Counted from the first letter of the stretch, positions 43,993 to 52,482 are shown. The stretch: DNA of 64,000 nt from Flavobacteriaceae bacterium (GCA_030148025.1 JASBUG010000031.1:53068-117067), one strand, 5' to 3'. Program-made: numbers and translations. Notes: generated from the sequence alone by a model not told the origin.

Positions 43993-45228
43993 TTGAAATT
44001 CGAATATTTTATAGCAAAACGCATTATTGGTAGTAAGTCGTATAAAAGTAGTGTTTCGGCGCCAATAATAAAAATAGGTATAACAGCTATTGCTATTGGG
44101 TTAATTGTAATGATGGTTGCTGTAGCTACTGGCACAGGAATGCAGCAAAAAATTAGGGATAAAGCCGTGGCATTTAACGGTCATATAACAATTACATCGT
44201 TTAATTCGAATGTGTCAGACGAGTCGCAATTTCCAATTTCCACAGATCAAGATTTTTATCCTAAGTTTAATGGAGTAGATGGAGTAGCACACATACAAGG
44301 TGTCGCCACAAAGTTTGGAGTAATTAGAACAGAAACCGATTTTGATGGTACCATATTAAAAGGTGTTGGTAGTGACTACAATTGGCAATATTTTCAAGAC
44401 TTTTTAGTAGATGGAGAGCTGCCAGAATTTAGCGATAAGATTAGTAATGATGTTTTGATTTCGCAATACCTCTCTGACCGTTTGCAATTTAAAGTGGGAG
44501 ATGGTTTTCAAATGTTATTTGGAAAGGAAGATCAAAATAAAACACCATTTATAAGAAAATTTAATGTTGTTGGAATTTATAATTCCGGATTCCAGGAATT
44601 GGACGAAACCTATTTAATTGGTGATATCAGGCACGTGCGTTTTTTTAATAAATGGGAAGACGATATGGTTGGGAATTTTGAAGTGTTTATAGACGATTAC
44701 GACCAACTTGATATTAAAGGCAATGAAATCTATCAAAACACACCTTCAACGGTCAATATTCAAACTGTAACACAACGTTATCCAACAGTATTTGAATGGA
44801 TAGGTATTTTCGACCAGAATATTTATATGCTCATTGGTATAATGATCTTGGTTGCAGGTATAAACATGATCACGGCACTTTTGGTACTTATCCTCGAGCG
44901 TACGCAAATGATAGGTGTTTTAAAAGCACTGGGAAGTAATAACTGGAGCATACAAAAGTTGTTTTTATACAATGCTTCTTATTTAATTGTCTTAGGGTTG
45001 TTTTGGGGCAATATTATTGGATTGGGTTTAATTATGGCTCAAAAATATTTTAAACTTATACCACTAGATGCAAGTGTATATTACGTTACAGAAGTACCTG
45101 TACAAATAAGCGTCACACATATGATAATGCTTAATGTAGGTACATTTATTTTGTGTTTACTAATGCTTTTAGTGCCATCGTATGTGATTACTAAAATATC
45201 GCCAGTTAAAGCGATGCGTTTTGAATAA
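43993..45228 (+). CDS. ABC transporter permease, LolC/LolE-like (FtsX domain)
   Basis: A 411-aa inner-membrane permease with one N-terminal helix (about 25-48), a large periplasmic MacB-like domain (50-270) and three C-terminal helices (about 275-300, 320-350, 375-395). The ending PSYVITKISPVKAMRFE is the FtsX/LolC signature. Its best-known homologues extract lipoproteins from the inner membrane with LolD. No ATPase is adjacent. Initiation is at TTG, with KFEYFIAKRIIG as the normal family N-terminus. The divergent NamZ-like gene starts nine bases away. Confidence 0.87.
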   Translation: MKFEYFIAKRIIGSKSYKSSVSAPIIKIGITAIAIGLIVMMVAVATGTGMQQKIRDKAVAFNGHITITSFNSNVSDESQFPISTDQDFYPKFNGVDGVAHIQGVATKFGVIRTETDFDGTILKGVGSDYNWQYFQDFLVDGELPEFSDKISNDVLISQYLSDRLQFKVGDGFQMLFGKEDQNKTPFIRKFNVVGIYNSGFQELDETYLIGDIRHVRFFNKWEDDMVGNFEVFIDDYDQLDIKGNEIYQNTPSTVNIQTVTQRYPTVFEWIGIFDQNIYMLIGIMILVAGINMITALLVLILERTQMIGVLKALGSNNWSIQKLFLYNASYLIVLGLFWGNIIGLGLIMAQKYFKLIPLDASVYYVTEVPVQISVTHMIMLNVGTFILCLLMLLVPSYVITKISPVKAMRFE

Positions 45229-45336
45229 TTTTCGGTTTTAAATTACTGAAATGAACAAATAAGCCCTTTTCGATTAATAATACAGAATATTTTTCTGTTA
45301 TAGATGCCTTGACGTTTTATTTTTTAGATTTAAATG

Positions 45337-45344
45337 TACTTTTG
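45337..45344 (+). promoter_or_regulatory. Promoter -7 element of the cysteine-synthase-like gene
   Basis: TACTTTTG is an exact TAnnTTTG box 20 bp before the ATG. The nearest TTG upstream (45309) is 25 bp away, longer than usual, so only the -7 box is called. Confidence 0.5.
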
Positions 45345-45364
45345 CAGCCAATCAAAATTGAAAA

Positions 45365-46345
45365 ATGGAATACGCTAAAAATATATTAGAAACTATTGGT
45401 AACACTCCTTTAGTAAAGATCAATAAACTTGCCGAAGAATTACCTTGTTTACTACTGTCTAAATACGAAACCTTTAACCCAGGAAATTCTGTAAAGGATA
45501 GAATGGCGCTTAAAATGATTGAAGATGCAGAAGCTGATGGTCGCTTACAACCTGGAGGAACAATTATTGAAGGAACTTCTGGTAATACTGGAATGGGATT
45601 AGCATTAGCTGCTATTGTAAAAGGCTACAAATGTATTTTTGTAACTACCGATAAGCAATCAAAAGAAAAGGTCGATATTCTTAAGGCTGTAGGAGCAGAA
45701 GTAATTGTATGTCCTACTGATGTAGCTCCAGACGATGCACGTTCATACTATTCGGTATCAAAACGATTGGGTGACGAAACACCAAATTCGTGGTATGTAA
45801 ACCAATATGATAACCCAAGTAATGCCAAAGCACATTACGAAAGTACAGGCCCTGAGATCTGGAAACAAACCGAAGGTAAGATCACACATTTTGTGGTTGG
45901 TGTTGGTACTGGAGGCACTATTTCTGGAGTTGGAAAGTATTTAAAAGAACAAAACCCAGATATTAAGGTTTGGGGAATAGATACGTACGGTTCTGTATTT
46001 AAAAAATATCATGAAACTGGTATTTTTGATGAGAACGAAATTTACCCTTATGTAACCGAAGGTATTGGTGAAGATATTCTACCAGAGAATGTAGATTTTA
46101 GTGTGATTGATGGGTTTACAAAGGTAACCGATAAAGATGCTGCTGTGTATACGCAATTACTTGCTAAAAAAGAAGGGATGTTTTTAGGAAACTCTGCAGG
46201 AGCAGCTATGAAAGGCGTATTGCAGTTAAAAGAACATTTTAATGAAGATGATGTAGTTGTGGTATTATTTCACGACCATGGAAGCCGCTATGTAGCAAAA
46301 ATGTTTAATGACGACTGGATGCGAAGCATGGGTTATATAGACTAA
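45365..46345 (+). CDS. PLP-dependent cysteine synthase family protein
   Basis: A 326-aa fold-type II PLP enzyme. PLP lysine K44 is in NPGNSVKDR, phosphate/substrate loop EGTSGNTGMG (69-78), and GVGTGGTISGVG binds the PLP phosphate. It belongs to the O-acetylserine sulfhydrylase/cystathionine beta-synthase group. The sequence YVTEGIGEDILPENV and GNSAGAAMKGVLQL fit CBS-like members, so cystathionine formation is as likely as cysteine formation. It has its own promoter box and a strong terminator. Confidence 0.88.
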   Translation: MEYAKNILETIGNTPLVKINKLAEELPCLLLSKYETFNPGNSVKDRMALKMIEDAEADGRLQPGGTIIEGTSGNTGMGLALAAIVKGYKCIFVTTDKQSKEKVDILKAVGAEVIVCPTDVAPDDARSYYSVSKRLGDETPNSWYVNQYDNPSNAKAHYESTGPEIWKQTEGKITHFVVGVGTGGTISGVGKYLKEQNPDIKVWGIDTYGSVFKKYHETGIFDENEIYPYVTEGIGEDILPENVDFSVIDGFTKVTDKDAAVYTQLLAKKEGMFLGNSAGAAMKGVLQLKEHFNEDDVVVVLFHDHGSRYVAKMFNDDWMRSMGYID

Positions 46346-46360
46346 CAATTAATAAAATAA

Positions 46361-46388
46361 AAACCTGAGTGAAAGCTCAGGTTTTTTT
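46361..46388 (+). terminator. Terminator after the cysteine-synthase-like gene
   Basis: AAACCTGAG and CTCAGGTTT pair perfectly around TGAAAG, followed by a T-run. Confidence 0.88.
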
Positions 46389-46405
46389 ATGGTAAAAATT
46401 AAGTG

Positions 46406-46545
46406 TCGTTATCGGTCACGGCTATGAACAGTTGCGTGGGTTAGCACTGACTTTAGCAAGTACACGACAAGCTGAAAATTCCGCAGTAATTTTCAGGATA
46501 AGCCTGTAATAGCAATTGTTTATAGCCATTGTTGCCAGTAGTTAT
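46406..46545. repeat. Left end of putative cassette: palindrome with nested inverted repeats
   Basis: Three parts are seen. The outer end TCGTTATCGGT (46406-46416) is inverted at 47774-47784. A palindrome has arms GGCTATGAACAGTTGC (46420-46435) and GCAATTGTTTATAGCC (46512-46527), matching in 14 of 16 bases, and encloses a second hairpin CTGAAAATT/AATTTTCAG (46472-46496). The inner end GTTGCCAGTAGTTAT (46531-46545) is inverted at 47723-47737 and overlaps the stop of the first cargo gene. No gene fits this stretch. Confidence 0.75.
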
Positions 46546-46823
46546 TTTGTTACAAAATCAACGACAGTTCCAAATACTTTTTGAGGAAGATTCTTGTGTT
46601 TTTCCTCATAAGCTTTATAAATTCCGTCACCAATTTTTTGTAAATGGATTAAATCTTCTTTGTTAAAATACTTAACTGTTACTTTGGTCAAATCGAGTTC
46701 AACTGCTCTTACTTCTTTTTCATTTCGATTTCTCAATGGGATTAACCTTTTAAACGTTACCGAATTATTGTCTTTATGCAATACTTCAAATCCGATTTTT
46801 GCTCTTGCTTTTTGTTTATCCAT
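46542..46823 (-). CDS. Small cytoplasmic protein in cassette, unknown
   Basis: A 93-aa protein with no recognised family, signal peptide or membrane helix. The first half is beta-rich and basic (KARAKIGFEVLHKDNNSVTF, RLIPLRNRNEKEVRAVELDL), the second half helical (EDLIHLQKIGDGIYKAYEEK). Its start overlaps the end of the 295-aa gene by eight bases, so the two are co-translated and probably act together. The stop codon lies within the left inverted repeat of the cassette, showing tight packing of cargo against the ends. Confidence 0.7.
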   Translation of the reverse strand: MDKQKARAKIGFEVLHKDNNSVTFKRLIPLRNRNEKEVRAVELDLTKVTVKYFNKEDLIHLQKIGDGIYKAYEEKHKNLPQKVFGTVVDFVTK

Positions 46824-47703
46824 TATTTTGATTTTTTGCTCTTTCTGATAATAGGTCGTAAATTCCGTCTGCTACTCCTTCTATGATAGCAACATCATAA
46901 TGGTCATTAAATGCATTTTCTTTGTCGCAGTCCACGCATAGAAAACCTTTGCATAAAATGTTCTTTGGGTCATCATTGATCATTGGAATAATAGGGTATA
47001 CTAACTCGCTTTCGTAACTCAATTTACCGTCTTTAGAACTATCCTTACTCGTATTCTCATAATCTCTTGTTTTACTTATTGAGTTATTCAAATAGTATTT
47101 TACTTTGTTTCCTTTTAAGACATTATTGAGAGCTTTTTGAAAAGCTGTATTGCCGATAATAGTATGATTAGTTTGTTTATAACTGTCAGTATCTCTTATT
47201 TTATAAAATTCAGGGTCTCTGCATAAATTCTCCATCGATGCTTTTTCATCTACATCTGCAGATTGAATAGGTACTTTGATGGAAACTGAACAACTTGCTT
47301 TCGTAATACCATCAAATGTTTTTTTGAGATTAGCACAGAAATCAATTAGAGATGACATAAATTCTTCGTCTTGATGTCCTGGTGTTTTTCTATAATGATG
47401 TGCTTTGGAAAAACTGTCTTTTAGGTAGATGATTGCGTCACCGTATTTTGATTCGTGCTTTCTATATACATAGTAGGCACTTACATCTCTAAATAGAAAA
47501 GCAAACATTCTGATTAGAAGAATTAAACCTAAAATGGAAACTCCTATAATGATAGAGTTTTCCATCGTTGTGTTTAAAAATGTTTTACCTAAAAGCAATA
47601 TTGCAATTAAAGAGGGAAAACTTCCAAGTAAAAAGCCCCAAAGCTTACCCTTGAAACTTCTTTTTATGCTATTCCAAATTACTTTTCTTAATTCTTTATT
47701 CAT
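46816..47703 (-). CDS. Two-TM protein with GAF-like domain in cassette
   Basis: A 295-aa protein. Two hydrophobic helices (about 21-40 and 50-72) form an N-terminal hairpin. The rest (about 85-287) is cytoplasmic and its end looks like a GAF domain: VYPIIPMINDDPKNIL, then KGFLCVDCDKENAF and DVAIIEGVADGIYDLL. The GAF part has a long insert (150-230). Cys 251, 256 and 259 cluster in CKGFLCVDC. A membrane-tethered ligand or redox sensor is the simplest reading. No output domain is seen, so the 93-aa partner or the membrane helices may be the effector. The family is not one I can name. Confidence 0.72.
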   Translation of the reverse strand: MNKELRKVIWNSIKRSFKGKLWGFLLGSFPSLIAILLLGKTFLNTTMENSIIIGVSILGLILLIRMFAFLFRDVSAYYVYRKHESKYGDAIIYLKDSFSKAHHYRKTPGHQDEEFMSSLIDFCANLKKTFDGITKASCSVSIKVPIQSADVDEKASMENLCRDPEFYKIRDTDSYKQTNHTIIGNTAFQKALNNVLKGNKVKYYLNNSISKTRDYENTSKDSSKDGKLSYESELVYPIIPMINDDPKNILCKGFLCVDCDKENAFNDHYDVAIIEGVADGIYDLLSERAKNQNNG

Positions 47704-47722
47704 TCAATATTGTTGGTTGGTC

Positions 47723-47784
47723 ATAATTACTGGCAACTTTTAGAATATGAATCCGTTTCAATGATTTATATTCACCGATAACGA
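47723..47784. repeat. Right end of putative cassette: inverted copies of both left-end sequences
   Basis: ATAATTACTGGCAAC (47723-47737) is the inverted copy, 14 of 15 bases, of the inner left end. ACCGATAACGA (47774-47784) is the exact inverted copy of the outer left end. They occur in the same nested order as on the left, bracketing about 1.38 kb. The large palindrome of the left end is not repeated here. Confidence 0.7.
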
Positions 47785-47818
47785 AGTTAGTGTTTTAAAG
47801 TAAGAAAATCAATACGTA

Positions 47819-47832
47819 ATACTACGTAGTAT
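47819..47832. promoter_or_regulatory. Perfect 14-bp palindrome ATACTACGTAGTAT
   Basis: An uninterrupted palindrome in the gap between the cassette and the M1-like peptidase gene, preceded by a partial ACGTAAT copy. It could be a dimeric regulator site or a remnant of an insertion target. No promoter box next to it was recognised. Confidence 0.4.
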
Positions 47833-47882
47833 GGCTTTGTAACAATCCTATAAATTCACAATATTGATTGATGGTAATAGGA

Positions 47883-49295
47883 TTATTTTTTTAAATGTAA
47901 TTCCTTAGGATATTCATTTGTACGTAACCACAAATGCAAAGTAGTTTTGTAATTAGGCAAGTAAGTAGTTACAAGCTTTTCAAATTGTTGGTAATCTATA
48001 GATGTACACTGAAAGAGTTTGTTTAAGAATTTGTCGTAATTATCATTTCCCATTGAGGTCCATAAATGATATAAGAACAATCGAACCCTATCAGATAAAA
48101 CAAATCGGTCTTTATAAGTGCCTATATCATCGTAAGTAATATCTAAAATAGGTTTTTCTGTTGGTAGTTTGTTACCTCTCCTATCTTTTCCTGTTCGCTT
48201 TTTCTTTACATAAGATGCTTCAACACGTAACATGTAATTGTGAATATTGAAGTCGTCTTTTGAAAGTACAGAGTTCATTCCATAGAGATGAAAAAAACTT
48301 GGAAAGCCTTCAATTACTAAAGCGGCAAAAGGACTTGTGTTCGCTACAGGAATTTCGGTATATGGATGCACCAATTCATGTGCTAAAGTAGATTTTGCAA
48401 AAAACTCTTTAGAGAAATTATTATAAACATCGGTGCTTATGCCAATTACATTTTTACTGGAAATATTACCATATTTAGGCATTTCAACAATGTGCAACGA
48501 TGCTGTACTGTGTACGTTTTTTAGTTTTGAATAATATAGTTCCTTTAATTGTTGAGCAAACGTTATAATACGTTCGGCATTAGCTTTATTACCTACGTAG
48601 TTAACAAATAAATTATCTTTAGAAAGTTGTTTAAAAGGTCGTGCTGTACATTGTATTTCAAACATTTCAGAAATACCAGGTTTCCATACAGCAGTATAGT
48701 GTGAATTGTTTACTGTTTCAGATACTAGTTCACCAGCTACCACAGCTTTAAAGTGTTTAGGAAGGGTAACGGTAACACTTTCAAAATTGGCTTTGTAATC
48801 GTCTTGTTCAGGATCTAAGAAAATAGGGAACCATGCAGAGTAATAATGGGCCCTTAAAAATACACCTTCGTCTTTTTGAATACGCATATAATCAGAAGTA
48901 CTTCTGGCGCTTGACGGATTCATAAAACCAGAATAATAAATGGTTAGCGGTACTTCTGTATTGTCTGTTAAAGTATTAAGGGTTGTTTTAGTAGCTACCA
49001 GACTGTAATCGTTGTCGTAAAATACTTTTTCAGAATTGAAGTCGAGAGATTTTTTACCTGAGGTAATTGAGTCAACTTTTAATTCGCCATGTAAGTAAAA
49101 GGTAAGTGTTTTGTTGTAGGTTTTAAAATCTACAGTAGTATTCCCTCTCATAAACGAGGTGTTAGATACTGGATAGCCCCACATTTGTGCATCTTCGGGG
49201 AAAAATTCAACATTAATTTTGTAATTGTTTACTTGTTGTCCTTTAGCAATTAGAGTACAACCTAAAAAGGCCACACAGATAAATAAATATTTCAT
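47883..49295 (-). CDS. Secreted M1-like gluzincin metallopeptidase
   Basis: A 470-aa exported zinc peptidase. The ATG at 49293-49295 starts a proper signal peptide (YLFICVAFLGCTLIAKGQ), so the frame continuing to 49523 is untranslated leader. The zinc site HELVH (306-310) is followed after 18 residues by E329 in IEGFPSF, the HExxH-x18-E pattern of the M1 aminopeptidase clan. The exopeptidase motif GAMEN is not evident, so substrate binding may differ. The 276 bp between this start and the divergent FIST gene contain a TAnnTTTG box on the minus strand (49521-49528), which would give a leader of about 220 nt. Confidence 0.8.
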   Translation of the reverse strand: MKYLFICVAFLGCTLIAKGQQVNNYKINVEFFPEDAQMWGYPVSNTSFMRGNTTVDFKTYNKTLTFYLHGELKVDSITSGKKSLDFNSEKVFYDNDYSLVATKTTLNTLTDNTEVPLTIYYSGFMNPSSARSTSDYMRIQKDEGVFLRAHYYSAWFPIFLDPEQDDYKANFESVTVTLPKHFKAVVAGELVSETVNNSHYTAVWKPGISEMFEIQCTARPFKQLSKDNLFVNYVGNKANAERIITFAQQLKELYYSKLKNVHSTASLHIVEMPKYGNISSKNVIGISTDVYNNFSKEFFAKSTLAHELVHPYTEIPVANTSPFAALVIEGFPSFFHLYGMNSVLSKDDFNIHNYMLRVEASYVKKKRTGKDRRGNKLPTEKPILDITYDDIGTYKDRFVLSDRVRLFLYHLWTSMGNDNYDKFLNKLFQCTSIDYQQFEKLVTTYLPNYKTTLHLWLRTNEYPKELHLKK

Positions 49296-49571
49296 TGTTG
49301 TTGGTTTACGGTGTAAAGACGAAACTTTTTGTAAAATGTGGCATGCTTTGATATTTTTCTTACAAATCAAGTAAATTGACTTAAGATGCATCTGGCTGTA
49401 CTCTAGCGCTAAATGTCTCTTTAAATAGATGTTAACGATAGGTGTTGTTATTTGAAGTGACAAAAAAAACTTACCAAAAAGTTTGATTTGTAAAAAATTT
49501 ATCATAATTTCGATGAAATGCAAAAATAAACGATAAAGTGTATATAAATCCCCGTAAATATATAGTCTATT

Positions 49572-50699
49572 ATGAATGTCCTACAAATGTCCCTGTCGTC
49601 CGGCGACTGGAAAGACAAAATTTCGACCATTTCTTTTGATGCCAATATCTTTTTATTATTTGTATCTCCCGAGTTTGAAAATAAAGAAAGTGTAGTTAGC
49701 TTTTTACATACTAAATATCCGCAAGCATCTATTGTTGGATGCTCTACTGCTGGTGAAATTTCGGATGTAACTGTAAAAGACCAAAGTATGTCTTTAACAG
49801 CTATACAACTGGAAAAGGTTGATCATAAAAAAGAATCTGTTGTAATTCAAGATATGAAATGCAGCTATAAAGCTGGGCAACAACTAGCCGAAAAACTACA
49901 AGGTGATGACTTGAAACATATTTTAGTATTAAGTGATGGCTTGAATGTTAATGGCGCTGATCTGGTTTCTGGTTTAAAATCGGTATTACCTAATATAAGT
50001 ATTACTGGAGGTTTAGCTGCAGATGGAGCCAATTTTGAGAAAACCTTTGTTATTAATGATAATACTATAGTAGATAAAACTATTATAGGGATTGGTTTTT
50101 ATGGCGATCATTTAAAAGTTGGATGTAGCTCTAAAGGTGGTTGGGATAGTTTTGGTATTGAACGTTCGGTAACCAAATCTCATAAAAATGTATTGTTTGA
50201 ATTAGATGGTCAACCAGCCTTAAAAATTTACAAGTCGTTTTTAGGTGAAGAGGCTAAAAACTTGCCTAGTTCTGGTTTGTTGTTCCCATTAAGTATGCGT
50301 GTTGATGAAGATTCTATACCTGTGGTTAGAACCATTTTGGCAGTTAATGAAGAAGAGCAAAGTTTAACCTTTGCCGGAAATATTCCTCAAGGTTCTTATG
50401 TGCGTTTAATGAAAGCAAACATTGACAGATTGATTAATGGTGCCGAAGACTCAGCTAAATTGGCAAATGATAATATTAATAATAATTCAGAGTTAGCCAT
50501 ACTAATAAGTTGTGTTGGTAGACGTTTAGTACTTAAACAACTTGTTGAAGAAGAGGTTGAAGTGGTAAGAGATGTAATTGGTGATAAACCAAGTATAACA
50601 GGTTTCTATTCCTATGGAGAAATTGCGCCTTTTGGTGAATTTTCACCTTGCGAATTGCATAATCAAACAATGACCATTACAACGCTTTCAGAATGTTAA
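49572..50699 (+). CDS. FIST domain sensor protein
   Basis: A 375-aa cytoplasmic protein with FIST N (about 20-215) and FIST C (about 225-355) domains. SIVGCSTAGEIS and VLSDGLNVNGADLVSGL followed by TGGLAADGANF belong to the N domain, and SITGFYSYGEIAPFG close to the end is the C-domain hallmark. FIST proteins are thought to bind small ligands such as amino acids and feed signalling proteins. The hybrid kinase gene overlaps it by seven bases, so the two form a sensor-kinase pair. Confidence 0.88.
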   Translation: MNVLQMSLSSGDWKDKISTISFDANIFLLFVSPEFENKESVVSFLHTKYPQASIVGCSTAGEISDVTVKDQSMSLTAIQLEKVDHKKESVVIQDMKCSYKAGQQLAEKLQGDDLKHILVLSDGLNVNGADLVSGLKSVLPNISITGGLAADGANFEKTFVINDNTIVDKTIIGIGFYGDHLKVGCSSKGGWDSFGIERSVTKSHKNVLFELDGQPALKIYKSFLGEEAKNLPSSGLLFPLSMRVDEDSIPVVRTILAVNEEEQSLTFAGNIPQGSYVRLMKANIDRLINGAEDSAKLANDNINNNSELAILISCVGRRLVLKQLVEEEVEVVRDVIGDKPSITGFYSYGEIAPFGEFSPCELHNQTMTITTLSEC

Positions 50700-52435
50700 A
50701 CAACGAACTACATAGATTGCTGAAACGCCAATTGAAAAAATCTGATCTAGATATTAACGATCCTAATCTAGAAGGATTTTTAAAAATGGTAAATCAAGCT
50801 TACAAGAGCTTTGATACCGATGTCATGCGCATTGAAAATATTTTAGAAGAAAGCTCTAAAGAATTGTTTAGAGCCAACCAATTACTAAAGATTGAAAGCG
50901 CATCAACTAAAGCTCAGCTAGAGAATATTATGAACTCTGTTCAAGGCGTCTTATTTGAAACCGATATGCAAGGAAACTTTGTGTATTTAAATCAAGCTTG
51001 GGAAGAACTTACAGGGTTAAAGGTTAACGATTCTATAGGCCAAAAATATTCTACTCTTTTAATTGGAAAAAATGACAAAGAAAAAAGGCGTATGGAACGG
51101 TTTTTAAGCCGAAAACAAAAATCATATAAAACCATATTTAAATACCATACACCAACGAATACTATTAAATGGGTAGAAATAAATTTAGTACTATCTAAAG
51201 ATGCTAATAATAATATTGTTGGAGCAATTGGCACCATGATCGATATTACGTCTTTAAAAGAAACCGAGTTAAAACTTAATGAGGCTAACAAAACTAAAGA
51301 TGAGTTTTTATCGATGATGTCGCACGAGATTCGCACACCTTTAAATGCAGTAATTGGGTTATCTAATGTACTACTAATGGAAGATTATTTGCCACAACAA
51401 TTAGAAAACTTAAAAGCTTTAAAATATTCAGGTGAACATTTATTGCTTCTTATTAACGATATATTAGATCTTAATAAAATTGAATCTGCCAAAGTAGAAT
51501 TTGAAGATCGTGAATTTAATTTGAATGAGTTTTTACGTACTATTAAATATCATTTTAAACTAACTGCAAAAGAAAAGAATATAGAGTTTAGGATTGAAAA
51601 GGATATGAACGTTCCAAACCTTCTTATTGGTGATAGTTTAAAGCTGTCTCAGGTAATCAAAAACCTATTGAGTAATGCCTTTAAGTTTACCGAAACTGGT
51701 AGTGTTGTTTTGCATGTTGAGTATTTAGGTAAGCAACTAAATAAACATAATTTATCCTTTAAAGTATCAGATACTGGAATTGGTATACCGTATGCTAAAC
51801 AAAAACACATTTTTAAGAAGTTTACTCAAGCCCAAAAAAGCACCTCAAGATTATACGGTGGAACAGGTTTAGGTTTAGCAATAAGCAAAAAATTATTAAA
51901 ACTTCAAAAAAGCGATCTGCAACTTGTGAGTGAACCAGATAAGGGATCGACATTTTGGTTTAATCTTGGTTTTAAAGAGTCTAGTGGTTCTGAAAAAACT
52001 ACGGAAGTAACAAAAGGATCTAATGGAGATATTAGCACTTTAAATATTCGTGTGCTTGTGGCTGAAGATAATGAGATCAACACTTTAGTATTGAAAAAAA
52101 TGCTTAAGAAATGGCATGTAGATTATACTTTGACCAAGCATGGAAAAGAATTATTAGATGTGTATAACGACAAGGACTTCGATATTATTTTGATGGATTT
52201 GCAAATGCCTGTATTAGACGGCTATCAAACCACAGCTGTTATTAGGTCGTTACAGAATGAGAGAAAGGCCAGTATTCCTATTGTAGCATTGTCAGCGTTT
52301 TCACAAGATGAGATAAAAGAGAAAACCAAAGCATTTAAAATGGATGGTTATATGACCAAGCCATTTAATCCGAAGGAGTTATATAAACTATTGAGTTTTT
52401 ATGCCGATAACCGAAGAAATAGATTGATAGTGTAG
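50693..52435 (+). CDS. PAS hybrid histidine kinase with receiver domain
   Basis: A soluble 580-aa kinase with no membrane helix: N-terminal coiled coil (1-75), PAS domain (about 76-190), HisKA with phosphorylated H211 in SHEIRTPLNAV, HATPase (about 310-425) with DTGIGIPYAKQ and GGTGLGLAISKKL, and a C-terminal receiver (about 455-575) with the acceptor Asp in IILMDLQMPVLDGY. The overlapping FIST gene upstream probably supplies the ligand signal. No HPt or DNA-binding output is next to it, so its phosphorelay partner must be elsewhere. Confidence 0.92.
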   Translation: MLNNELHRLLKRQLKKSDLDINDPNLEGFLKMVNQAYKSFDTDVMRIENILEESSKELFRANQLLKIESASTKAQLENIMNSVQGVLFETDMQGNFVYLNQAWEELTGLKVNDSIGQKYSTLLIGKNDKEKRRMERFLSRKQKSYKTIFKYHTPTNTIKWVEINLVLSKDANNNIVGAIGTMIDITSLKETELKLNEANKTKDEFLSMMSHEIRTPLNAVIGLSNVLLMEDYLPQQLENLKALKYSGEHLLLLINDILDLNKIESAKVEFEDREFNLNEFLRTIKYHFKLTAKEKNIEFRIEKDMNVPNLLIGDSLKLSQVIKNLLSNAFKFTETGSVVLHVEYLGKQLNKHNLSFKVSDTGIGIPYAKQKHIFKKFTQAQKSTSRLYGGTGLGLAISKKLLKLQKSDLQLVSEPDKGSTFWFNLGFKESSGSEKTTEVTKGSNGDISTLNIRVLVAEDNEINTLVLKKMLKKWHVDYTLTKHGKELLDVYNDKDFDIILMDLQMPVLDGYQTTAVIRSLQNERKASIPIVALSAFSQDEIKEKTKAFKMDGYMTKPFNPKELYKLLSFYADNRRNRLIV

Positions 52436-52482
52436 GTAAATTACTGTTAATTAAATGGTTGAATTGTGTATCTTGCAGTTCT

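Noticed and set aside
49296..49523. N-terminal extension of 76 codons for the M1-like peptidase
   Set aside because: It would place the clear signal peptide in the middle of the protein. The extension starts with TTG and looks like random AT-rich sequence.
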